A stretch of DNA of 64,000 nt. Origin: Pseudobutyrivibrio sp. (GTDB lineage Bacteria > Bacillota > Clostridia > Lachnospirales > Lachnospiraceae). Position numbers and translations under genes: made by a program. This document shows, one piece after another, positions 1 through 7,581 of this stretch. Numbering within the stretch: the first letter of the stretch is position 1; each line of letters starts with the position of its first letter. Location of the stretch: positions 1-64,000 of the forward strand of contig JAILGH010000024.1 in NCBI GenBank assembly GCA_024697025.1, read 5' to 3'. The notes under the pieces were generated by a model, which did not search any database, was not told where the DNA came from, and worked only from the letters and a program-made list of their open reading frames with translations.

Positions 1-1298
1 CATACTACTGGATTGGTTGTAGGAATATATTTTATTTTATCCAATAATTTTTCATATTCAGTTTTGTCAAACTGAGAATTTTTAAATTTGCATTCCCCAA
101 CTAAAAGAATTTGTTTTCCATTCTTTCCCAGCAAATCAATTTCAATTTGCTTCTGTTTTCTCTCTTCATCTAATACTGTATCCTGGTAGTCTGTAATATC
201 AGTAAGAATAGGGAAATCATCTACACCTGCATGTGACAAAAGATATTCCTTTGCCATTTTTTCAAATACTTTTCCCATAAAATCATGTAAATGATCTTTT
301 ACCGCAGAATAAAAATAGGCTTCACCGTTATCTGCATTTATAAGACTGGTTGCTCTATTTACATATTTGAACCAAAATTCAAGCATACTATCATTAAGAA
401 TATAATACGGTTTCTTTGTAACTCGCCTTTCCAGCAATTCGGCCTTAACAAGTACTTTTAATGGATAAGTCACTTCATCAACCCCAACATACGATGCAAT
501 TTCACTATTCTTTGTATGCCCAGTTGCTACTGCAGAAATAATAGAATTGTATAATGCTGGATTTTTTTTGTCGTTACTGACTACCGTTTTAATTTGCTCT
601 TCTGAAAAGTATCCACCAACAGAATAAAACTGGTCAATTATATTTTCTTCCAAAGATTCCGATACATCAAACTGTTCGATATACTTTGCAACACCATTTG
701 TAAGTCCATAACAAATAGCTTTTTCTTCGTTAGTATATCCATCCAGAAATTCTGCAGTTTCAATATAATTAAAAGGACGCAACTTTAATTCTATGTCGCT
801 TCTACCATGTAAAGGAGCTGTTTCTGCCAATACTTCATCCTTCATAAAACTAACCAAAGAGCCGCATATTATAAAGAACAGATTACCTTTTTTCCACTTT
901 GTATCAATCTGCTTCTGAAGAACAGACTGAATATAAGGGCACTGTTTTGCAAGATAAGGATATTCATCTATAAAAAAAACTATTCTTTCCTTTTCAGCCT
1001 GTTTTCCTATATAATCAAATAAATTTTCAAAACTATTAAAACTAATATTTCCTAATAATTCCGGTGACAAGGCGTTTAAAACAGATTCCGTCATCATAGA
1101 TAATAGTTCTGCCTCGCCTCGTTCAACTGCTGTGAAAGATATGCTCTTGCAGTCATGATCACGCATGAATTTATTAATAAGTTTCGTTTTACCAATTCGA
1201 CGACGTCCATACAGAACAGTCATTACAAAACCACTCTGTTTAAATTTCTTACCAAGAATTCTTAATTCTGTTGTTCTACCTCTAAATATATCCTGCAT
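1..1298 (-). CDS. AAA ATPase with C-terminal DUF234-type nuclease-like domain (3' end outside window)
   Basis: About 432 residues are visible; the stop lies beyond the left edge. The start ATG at 1298 follows a GGAGGT ribosome site. The N-terminus carries a P-loop (GRRRIGKTKL, about residue 30) and a Walker B motif (IVFFIDEYPYL), as in the archaeal-type ATPases paired with DUF234. The C-terminal part contains EIDLLG followed by VGECKF, which fits the E-D-ExK core of PD-(D/E)xK nucleases and matches DUF234. Family members are common in Firmicutes and archaea and poorly characterised; roles in DNA metabolism or toxin-like defence have been suggested. Cytoplasmic by sequence. An inverted repeat sits upstream at 1330-1360. 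The family assignment is firm, the function unknown. Confidence 0.85.
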   Translation of the reverse strand, partial: MQDIFRGRTTELRILGKKFKQSGFVMTVLYGRRRIGKTKLINKFMRDHDCKSISFTAVERGEAELLSMMTESVLNALSPELLGNISFNSFENLFDYIGKQAEKERIVFFIDEYPYLAKQCPYIQSVLQKQIDTKWKKGNLFFIICGSLVSFMKDEVLAETAPLHGRSDIELKLRPFNYIETAEFLDGYTNEEKAICYGLTNGVAKYIEQFDVSESLEENIIDQFYSVGGYFSEEQIKTVVSNDKKNPALYNSIISAVATGHTKNSEIASYVGVDEVTYPLKVLVKAELLERRVTKKPYYILNDSMLEFWFKYVNRATSLINADNGEAYFYSAVKDHLHDFMGKVFEKMAKEYLLSHAGVDDFPILTDITDYQDTVLDEERKQKQIEIDLLGKNGKQILLVGECKFKNSQFDKTEYEKLLDKIKYIPTTNPVV

Positions 1299-1329
1299 AT
1301 GGCACCTCCATAAGTCGTAATCAATCTCA

Positions 1330-1360
1330 CCGAAGTTCACTTCGCCTAAATGAACTTCGG
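1330..1360. promoter_or_regulatory. 10-bp inverted repeat upstream of the ATPase gene
   Basis: Perfect arms CCGAAGTTCA and TGAACTTCGG are separated by 11 bp, 32 bp upstream of the ATPase start. It could be an operator or a leader hairpin. There is no T-run, so a terminator is unlikely. Confidence 0.5.
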
Positions 1361-1394
1361 TAAAATAATTATATACATAAATACACCAACTAGC

Positions 1395-1433
1395 AAGCAA
1401 AAGAGCAGCTACCTCTTTCGAGATAACTGCTCT
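1395..1433 (-). terminator. Rho-independent terminator of the GNAT gene
   Basis: Arms AGAGCAG and CTGCTCT extend inwards through TAyCTC/GAGATA pairing around a short loop. On the minus strand the hairpin is followed by TTTT. A closely related hairpin ends the preceding operon at 2072-2119. Confidence 0.75.
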
Positions 1434-1502
1434 ATGTAACACTCATTATTCAATTAGGTCGACAAACTTGAATTTGTGCGATTAACTTCCAAATTTAATG
1501 CA

Positions 1503-1952
1503 CTATTCCTTTTCCATATAGACAAATACGAGTTCATCCGTAATATTTTCCTCTTTGAACTTCTTATATCCCATCTTCTCATAAAGCCTAATATTATCTA
1601 TGCTTCTTGTGCTCGTAAAGAGTTCAAAACGCTTATTTGGATAATACCTTTCTATCTCGCAAAGAAGCTTTTTACCATATCCTTTTTTCTGTTCGTCCGG
1701 ATGTACCATAAGCTTACCGATATATACTGTATTCTCATTAGACTTAGAGCGTACTGAGCCTATGATGTTTCCTATATCATCGACCATCTTCAGAATTGTT
1801 CCTTTTTTGAATTCTGTCTCAAGTTCGGATAGCGTCTCCTTAAGCGGAGGTATGTCGTTACTTCCAAATAGAGCTGCCTCACTTTGATACGCCAGGTACT
1901 GAAGATCTAAAATCTCCCGAAGATCAGTATTATCGGCCCTCACAATATTCAT
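1503..1952 (-). CDS. GNAT family N-acetyltransferase
   Basis: 149 residues, a normal length for a single GNAT domain that transfers an acetyl group from acetyl-CoA to an amine. The acetyl-CoA binding motif A is visible at residues 83-97 (VHPDEQKKGYGKKLL), including Q88-x-x-G91-x-G93. The C-terminal NIRLYEKMGYKKF is the usual motif B region. The ATG at 1952 follows GAAAGGAAA. It is monocistronic: hairpin terminators lie on both sides. The substrate cannot be read from the sequence. Confidence 0.9.
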   Translation of the reverse strand: MNIVRADNTDLREILDLQYLAYQSEAALFGSNDIPPLKETLSELETEFKKGTILKMVDDIGNIIGSVRSKSNENTVYIGKLMVHPDEQKKGYGKKLLCEIERYYPNKRFELFTSTRSIDNIRLYEKMGYKKFKEENITDELVFVYMEKE

Positions 1953-2071
1953 ATGGGTTATTTCCTTTCATACATAAAACTGGAATATAATTTTCCTCTA
2001 AAAATTTCGATTTGTTTATTTCACTGTTTTCAATTATATCGAATCTCTATCTATCAGAGAATACACTATTC

Positions 2072-2119
2072 AAAAAAACAGAAAAAAAGAACAGTTACCT
2101 CTTCAGAGATAACCGCTCT
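2072..2119 (-). terminator. Terminator downstream of the small membrane protein gene
   Basis: The stem GTTACCTCT/AGAGATAAC extends outwards, with a long T-rich stretch following on the minus strand (positions 2088 down to 2072). It ends the methyltransferase and small-membrane-protein unit. The 235 bp between it and 2355 holds no gene that I can support. Confidence 0.75.
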
Positions 2120-2354
2120 TATGTAAAATATGTTGGTAAAACTATCTCTCCTAGGCTTACCAAACTTCATGGCGTTTGAATGCTCTTTTTGTTCCAGCTT
2201 TGTGCCAGTTCTGTTCCAGCACAATCAATTTCACGTGATTTTACGTGACTTTATGAGCTTTGTCATTTTTAGAATAAACCTGAAGTATATTACCATATTT
2301 ATAGGAATATCTCCACCCTATAAAATGAACCTAAGTGGCTGCAACCTCAAATCT

Positions 2355-2588
2355 TCAAAACTTGTTACACACCCAAGCAGCAACAGCTGACACCGCTGGA
2401 AAAATTATTAACAGCTTAACCAACTGACTCTTAATGTTGTACCCATACTTCCTATTCTCATAAACACTTTCTACCTCAGGAAAATAAAACTGGAAGAAAT
2501 AAAACTTCATAAGCAAAAAGTAATCAAAAAAAATCATAAGTGTAATTGCTAAACAAAATACCAATGTCAAAAATACTGTTAAAAACAT
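2355..2588 (-). CDS. small two-helix membrane protein
   Basis: 77 residues with one hydrophobic segment at about residues 3-35 (FLTVFLTLVFCLAITLMIFF) and a second at about 57-73 (LVKLLIIFPAVSAVAAWVC). An AGGAAGA ribosome site precedes the ATG. It starts 28 bp after the methyltransferase stop on the same strand, so the two are probably one transcript. No family recognised; it may act with the membrane-anchored methyltransferase. Confidence 0.6.
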   Translation of the reverse strand: MFLTVFLTLVFCLAITLMIFFDYFLLMKFYFFQFYFPEVESVYENRKYGYNIKSQLVKLLIIFPAVSAVAAWVCNKF

Positions 2589-2616
2589 ATTTGTCTTCCT
2601 TTACAGCTTTACACTT

Positions 2617-3381
2617 TTATTTTTTTCCCATAAGAATTGCCGAGCCTGAAAGCCCCATCCAGATAGACTCCCATTTACTCATGAACATTCCATTTGTTGT
2701 ATCAACAAGCTTCACTTCTTCATAGCCCATATCCTTAAGTTTTTTCACAAAGCTTTCCATATCTCCGTACTTAGCTTTGGACATAATGTCGTGGATAGCA
2801 AAAGTGCCCCCCCTCTTTAATGTCCTAAGAGTTTCAAGAAGAATTGCCTGTCTATCCTTACTTGGAATATTGTGATAAACATAATTACTAGTTACAGCAT
2901 CAAAAGTCTCATCTGCAAAATCCAGCTTACAAGCATCTCCCTGCTGAAATGAAGTGTTATTTACACCTTCTGCTTTTGAATTGCTCTCGCAGAGGTTCTT
3001 GCTAAATGAAGCATATTCCTTGCCCCATCGGTCAATTCCTATAATCTGCGCATTCAAATTTTTCTTGGCGCAAGCAATACTTAATGCTCCGCTACCGCAT
3101 CCTACGTCAAGGCATTTTCCGCCGTCAGGAATCTCCACATATGAAGACACTCCTTCAATAATCTGCTTTGACATCTGTCTTTTCCCATCATACGAAAAAG
3201 CTCTGTACATTAAATGCATCCATATACTGACCAAACAAAAAATCAATGTAAGTACGATACAAATTGTTCCTATAATAGAATGATCAAATAAAAAATACGC
3301 CAACACAAGAAAAACAACAGCTACCGCTTGTGTTCCATGCACCATCTCCTTGGGCATCCAATTCTTATAATCTGGTTTCAT
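2617..3381 (-). CDS. membrane-anchored class I SAM-dependent methyltransferase
   Basis: 254 residues from the ATG at 3381, chosen because GGGAGG precedes it and because an upstream ATG at 3417 overlaps the probable -10 box. The N-terminal ~60 residues form two hydrophobic helices (AVAVVFLVLAYFLF and a second containing IVLTLIFCLVSIW). A Rossmann methyltransferase domain follows, with motif I LDVGCGSGALSI at about 91-102, an acidic residue at GIDRWG, and motif IV DAVTSNYVYHN. The architecture (two TM helices plus a Methyltransf_11/25-like domain) recurs in uncharacterised Firmicutes proteins. The substrate is unknown, perhaps a lipid or membrane-proximal small molecule. A palindrome overlaps its promoter at 3431-3446. 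Confidence 0.85.
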   Translation of the reverse strand: MKPDYKNWMPKEMVHGTQAVAVVFLVLAYFLFDHSIIGTICIVLTLIFCLVSIWMHLMYRAFSYDGKRQMSKQIIEGVSSYVEIPDGGKCLDVGCGSGALSIACAKKNLNAQIIGIDRWGKEYASFSKNLCESNSKAEGVNNTSFQQGDACKLDFADETFDAVTSNYVYHNIPSKDRQAILLETLRTLKRGGTFAIHDIMSKAKYGDMESFVKKLKDMGYEEVKLVDTTNGMFMSKWESIWMGLSGSAILMGKK

Positions 3382-3399
3382 AATATCCTCCCATGATCT

Positions 3400-3446
3400 A
3401 AAATGTTGTGATTTCATAATACCACATTTTGTTAGTCATGGCTAAC
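3400..3446 (-). promoter_or_regulatory. promoter with 16-bp operator-like palindrome
   Basis: On the minus strand GTTAGCCATGACTAAC (3431-3446) is an inverted repeat with one G/T asymmetry. A TATTAT -10-like box lies 18 bp downstream of TTAGCC, so the palindrome would cover the -35 region. This is the usual position of a repressor operator (for example TetR or MarR type). Inferred, not matched to a known site. Confidence 0.5.
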
Positions 3447-3450
3447 CAAA

Positions 3451-3918
3451 TTACGGTATTTGCAAATTCCACTTCGCATTCGCTTTATCTAGCAAGACAT
3501 TAACCTCTTGTTGGTGCCTGTCCAAATATTCTTGGTCATCCTCATATCGCGTTTTATATCGACTATCAAGATAGATTTCTCTCGACAGATTATCCTCAAC
3601 GATAATAACTCCCATCTCATTAATTCCACCATAAAAAGGTTTCATCCATATAATTAACGTGCAGTCTGGATATTTAAATTCCTCTGCCTCTTGAGCCAAG
3701 TCCACATATGTCAGCGCCAAATTACCGCCTTCGTACATCGCAAAATATGGCAACGCGACAGAATAGTTAAATCCATCTTCATCTACATAAACATCCCATG
3801 AATCGGATAAGCGATATAGTTCAATTTTCCAGCATAGGTACTGTCTAAGCATCCCCACATACCATATCAAAAGATATAGTAAAACCACTAAAGGAATGAT
3901 ACCAACTCTCTTTTTCAT
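3451..3918 (-). CDS. hypothetical protein with N-terminal membrane anchor
   Basis: 155 residues. Positions 5-25 (VGIIPLVVLLYLLIWYVGML) form one membrane helix or uncleaved signal; the rest is soluble, acidic and aromatic-rich, with a charged C-terminal helix (about 125-145). A GGGGGG-rich ribosome site precedes the ATG. The next gene on this strand begins about 70 bp downstream with its own promoter, so this is probably a separate unit. No family recognised. Confidence 0.6.
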   Translation of the reverse strand: MKKRVGIIPLVVLLYLLIWYVGMLRQYLCWKIELYRLSDSWDVYVDEDGFNYSVALPYFAMYEGGNLALTYVDLAQEAEEFKYPDCTLIIWMKPFYGGINEMGVIIVEDNLSREIYLDSRYKTRYEDDQEYLDRHQQEVNVLLDKANAKWNLQIP

Positions 3919-4141
3919 ACGCGCCCCCCAGTATTAAGAAACCTTCATAACTAATGTCAGTATAACATAATAAAAAGTTACGCCTTCTTGCCGTTAGAGA
4001 GTAATGTTGAAATTGGATGCTGCCACCCCAAATTTGTTTATTAGAGTATCTTCATAAAGTTTTTTCACCTAAATGGAAAAAAAAGAATTTTTTTATTGAA
4101 CTATTAATAGGAACAAAAAAATAATTATGGAGGATAACACT

Positions 4142-6439
4142 ATGGGTAGTATCTTTGACGTTAATAAAGAAAATGACTTGAATGTAGAAAAAATAACACC
4201 AGAATTCATGCGTAAAAAAATCAGCGAACTAAAGGAAAAAATTAACACCACCACAGTCAGCGACAAAACGACCCTAGAAAACGAACTATTCACCTATGAG
4301 ACTTTGTTAAGCATGGAAGAAATGAACGAAGCGAATGCGCAAGATAATAAAACTAATGAAAGGAATGTGCAATCTAGCCAGAGCAATACGACTGCTAGTG
4401 TCTCTCACAAAGAGTTAGATAATATGCAAGAAGAAGTATCCAATCAAGTTAATAAGGAAAATCAAAAAAAATTTAACAAAGATGTCTTCGGCAATATGCT
4501 CTCTGAGTTAGATACCCTAATTGACAACCGAAAATTTAACAATGATAAACAAAAGTTAGCTGATGATATACAATCGCTTCGTGAAAAATGTAATTCTTTT
4601 ATTATGAATATTAATGCAACAAAACAATTAAACGCATATTCAAAATTTACAAAAAATGTAGTTCGAAAATACGAAGTCTACCAAAAGAAACTTGACAATT
4701 TGTCAAAAAAACTTAACACAAATGACTACAATAATGATATGTTTGAAAATGATAAAACTATGTTGCAGACTCTCAAATCCGATATTGAAAAATATAGTCT
4801 AGAAGTTTTTCTCAATATTAATTTGAAAGTTCGAGGTAAAGATTCATTTATAAAAATTGCTAGTAATAAACTTGAGGACTGCAATACTATAATCAATTAT
4901 TTAAAAAAAGATGGCGGTTCTAACGATAAAATTGCCACTGATTATATAAACTGCCGCAATAAATTTAATGCTATATTAAATAATTATGAAAAGGGAAGTT
5001 TAGACCAATTGACTAAAACAGAGTTTTCTACACTCTATGACTCCCTAGAATATAGTCTACATATGTTAGATACATTAAATAATAGATACGAGATTGAAAA
5101 TAGTTGGCTAAACAATCAGAAACAAATTGCACGCCAGAATAATAAGGTTGATTCGATTCCAAAACGTTCAACTAGTCTTAATTACACTGCATTAATACAA
5201 GCTAGGAATGAAATCGCCTCAAAGCGCACGCACCTTGAAACTGAAATTTCAAATATAAATAACGAATCAGAAAAAAAATATATAAATCAGCAAATCAAAG
5301 ATTTAAAAGAAATCGAGAGTATCTTTAATAAAAAAATAAATGATTTTAAAGAAAAATGGACACGAAAAGACATAGATGAATTAATTAATTGTAATAATAA
5401 ACTAGTGGAACGAGTCCTGACCAATATAGATAATATAAAAAAACTATTTACTTTAAAGGACATAATTTCATGCGATTATAATAAATATTATAAAAAATAT
5501 AAGGCTCTTGAGGAAAAATGTGATAACAATTACGCGGAGAAAATGTTATCTTTTATTATTTCTGATATTGAGAAAAAGATAGATAAAATAGCCTCTATCG
5601 AAAAAGAGCTAAACGAAAGAATCAATAATTCTACCTTTAGTGAAGCCAACGAATTTGTTAGTGATTACTATAAATTACTCTCAGATTTAGATGACAGAAT
5701 TTCTACTATGAAAAATGTTACAGACAATCTTTTAGAATTTAAAAAGATATCGTCAACAACCAAAGAAAACTATCAATCAATTATTAAAGCAGAACAAAAA
5801 AAGGCTTCTCCAGAAACCGAAAAAACAAATCAAACCACTACTAAAAACAATGAAAATCCTGCTGATACTTTTGCGACAGATTTTTATGGCAGTTTGAATG
5901 ATGAGTTAACTAGATTGGAGGGCAACCTAATTAATAAAGCAAATGAAATGCTTTATCCAGATTGTAGCAGTACGTTTAATCCCGACGCTTTAGGTGAAAT
6001 CCTTAAAAAACACAGAAAAACTCTTAATACAATTGTCGAGATTCCTAGCCTAAAAAAAGAAATAGATACTCTACTAAGTAAAGTTGATGATACTATTGAA
6101 AATAACAACAATATCAAAAATAAAAAACCATTACTTGGTATTTCTGATGAATTATTAGATCTCAGATATACAATCTATATATCACACGCTAGCAGATCGG
6201 TGGCTGATTATGATGAGCTCCAAAAAAGCTTTAAGGAATTAAATGACAGATATTCTGCCATTGTCCCTCCAATCAAACTACCAATTATAAATAATATAGA
6301 AAGCAGTAAATCAGAAGAAAGTTATAAGCTAGACGAAAACCATGCTAGCGCTACGATATCTCTTAGCTCTGACGGTGCTAGTGAAAAACAGAGAACATCG
6401 CGAAACTTTCAGCAATCCCCAGTAATCAAACTAAAATAA
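4142..6439 (+). CDS. large AT-rich coiled-coil protein of unknown function
   Basis: 765 residues from the ATG at 4142, which has GGAGG 6 bp upstream; an ATG at 4127 overlaps that site and is unlikely to be used. There is no signal peptide or membrane segment. Most of the protein is predicted long helices rich in K, E, N and D with heptad-like spacing (for example around 10-50, 130-240, 350-420 and 430-520), broken by N/S/T/Q-rich linkers at about 60-95 and 560-590. It is more AT-rich than neighbouring metabolic genes, and Asn and Lys are over-represented. No domain recognised. It faces two other coiled-coil genes (7582-9632) across an AraC gene. Acquired DNA is possible; the role is unknown. 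Confidence 0.7.
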   Translation: MGSIFDVNKENDLNVEKITPEFMRKKISELKEKINTTTVSDKTTLENELFTYETLLSMEEMNEANAQDNKTNERNVQSSQSNTTASVSHKELDNMQEEVSNQVNKENQKKFNKDVFGNMLSELDTLIDNRKFNNDKQKLADDIQSLREKCNSFIMNINATKQLNAYSKFTKNVVRKYEVYQKKLDNLSKKLNTNDYNNDMFENDKTMLQTLKSDIEKYSLEVFLNINLKVRGKDSFIKIASNKLEDCNTIINYLKKDGGSNDKIATDYINCRNKFNAILNNYEKGSLDQLTKTEFSTLYDSLEYSLHMLDTLNNRYEIENSWLNNQKQIARQNNKVDSIPKRSTSLNYTALIQARNEIASKRTHLETEISNINNESEKKYINQQIKDLKEIESIFNKKINDFKEKWTRKDIDELINCNNKLVERVLTNIDNIKKLFTLKDIISCDYNKYYKKYKALEEKCDNNYAEKMLSFIISDIEKKIDKIASIEKELNERINNSTFSEANEFVSDYYKLLSDLDDRISTMKNVTDNLLEFKKISSTTKENYQSIIKAEQKKASPETEKTNQTTTKNNENPADTFATDFYGSLNDELTRLEGNLINKANEMLYPDCSSTFNPDALGEILKKHRKTLNTIVEIPSLKKEIDTLLSKVDDTIENNNNIKNKKPLLGISDELLDLRYTIYISHASRSVADYDELQKSFKELNDRYSAIVPPIKLPIINNIESSKSEESYKLDENHASATISLSSDGASEKQRTSRNFQQSPVIKLK

Positions 6440-6450
6440 ATTCATTAACA

Positions 6451-6497
6451 GGCCTCCTATGATAAATATTTCAACTATCATAGGAGGCCCATTTTTT
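6451..6497 (+). terminator. terminator of the 4142-6439 gene
   Basis: The arms GGCCTCCTATGATA and TATCATAGGAGGCC are a perfect 14-bp stem with an 11-bp loop, followed by CATTTTTTAT. Confidence 0.9.
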
Positions 6498-6526
6498 ATC
6501 TAACACCCCTACTAACAACCCCTGGC

Positions 6527-6588
6527 CCTAGGGGACGGGGTTAGTGGCTCATTTTCATTTTGGTCCTATAACCCCGTCCCTATGGACC
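6527..6588. repeat. REP-like hairpin repeat, full copy
   Basis: The arms contain GGGACGGGGTTAGTGG and its imperfect complement ending CCCCGTCCCTATGG, around a loop rich in CATTTTCATTTT. The same core recurs at 7523-7578, 9753-9794 and 18777-18806. The right arm lies inside the final codons of the AraC gene. Repeats with a GGGGACGGG core are known as REP elements mobilised by Y1 (IS200-like/RAYT) transposases; no such gene is in this window. Confidence 0.75.
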
Positions 6589-7450
6589 TTACTGGTACGA
6601 GCTCTATGTAGCCTCGCTCACCTCTAGGTTCAAGTTGGATTCTAGGATTGCTATCATCCCATTCATAGCCTATGAATTCTGGGTTGTATTTTTTCTCAGC
6701 TTCCCAGATTTCACCTATGGCTGTTTTGTAATCTTCCTCCGCAAATGGTTCACCTCTAAACATCAAGTACTTAGCAGCAGGAAGTGTTATTGTTTCAAAA
6801 CCATCAGGTACGATTCCTGAGTAGTCCATTTCCACTTCTACGCCTTGTACATACTCATTAGTGACAGGCTTTCTAAGTTCTTTTGGAAGCCACAGGCAAA
6901 CCGGCTCGCCACTTATAGATTTAATGCTGGTTAAAAGTCCCCACACATCGCATCCAACTTCCTCACAGTAGCTAAAGTATTCATTTGCCTTAATGCCTCT
7001 CTTGATAATGACTTTGCGTTCAGGTCTTTCAACTAACTGGATAAAAATATTTCTTACGTCACTCATATTACTCACTTTCCTTTCCTCAGATTCTATTAGG
7101 TAAGGAGTAAAAAGCCAGACTGGAACTGGGCTTGTAGAGTATTCTTTGGGGTTGCAACCAAACTCTTTTCTGAACGCGCGCTGGTATCCATCCACACTCT
7201 CAAAGCCCATATCCATCGCAACTTCAAGAACGGTTACATTTTCATCTCTTAATCTTAGTGCAGATTTGGACAGTTTTAGACGTCTAATATAAACTGCCGG
7301 TGTCATATTCAAGTGTTTAATAAAAAGCTTCCTAGCGTACCAAGGTGAAAATGCTGACACCCTTGCAAGGTCGCCTATATTAATCTCCTCTGAAATATGC
7401 TCACTTATATAATCCTGCATTAATCTAACCGCTTCTTTGTGTTCCTTCAT
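6566..7450 (-). CDS. AraC-family regulator with GyrI-like effector domain
   Basis: 294 residues from the ATG at 7450, preceded by AAGGAGA; upstream in-frame ATGs run into repeat DNA. Residues about 1-105 form the double helix-turn-helix DNA-binding domain (first helix pair near YISEHISEEINIGDLA, second near VTVLEVAMDMGFESVDGYQR). Residues about 125-290 form a GyrI/SOUL-like ligand-binding domain, as in Rob/SoxS-like multidrug regulators of Firmicutes. The last residues (SIGTGL) are encoded by the REP-like repeat at 6527-6588. It probably senses a hydrophobic or cationic ligand; no obvious efflux target is adjacent. Confidence 0.88.
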   Translation of the reverse strand: MKEHKEAVRLMQDYISEHISEEINIGDLARVSAFSPWYARKLFIKHLNMTPAVYIRRLKLSKSALRLRDENVTVLEVAMDMGFESVDGYQRAFRKEFGCNPKEYSTSPVPVWLFTPYLIESEERKVSNMSDVRNIFIQLVERPERKVIIKRGIKANEYFSYCEEVGCDVWGLLTSIKSISGEPVCLWLPKELRKPVTNEYVQGVEVEMDYSGIVPDGFETITLPAAKYLMFRGEPFAEEDYKTAIGEIWEAEKKYNPEFIGYEWDDSNPRIQLEPRGERGYIELVPVRSIGTGL

Positions 7451-7522
7451 CTGCTTATCTCCTTGTGAGCACATGATATTATATAAGACAAAATCATTTC
7501 TCGACATTTTTTGCTTTTTTAA

Positions 7523-7578
7523 GAACGGAGTCAATGGCTCACTTTCGTTATGGTCCACTAACCCCGTCCCCTAGGTCC
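7523..7578. repeat. REP-like hairpin repeat, second copy
   Basis: GAACGGAGTCAATGG pairs imperfectly with CCACTAACCCCGTCC around a loop containing CTCACTTTCGTTATGG. It occupies the space between the AraC start and the end of the 7582-9123 gene. Same family as 6527-6588. Confidence 0.7.
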
Positions 7579-7581
7579 ACA

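Noticed and set aside
2130-2390. Plus-strand ORF of 86 codons, and a possible integrase-like tail in the reverse frame (ending in an MKFGKP-like string)
   Set aside because: No ribosome site or homology for the plus ORF; the reverse-strand reading has several stops and is too short to call a recombinase remnant.
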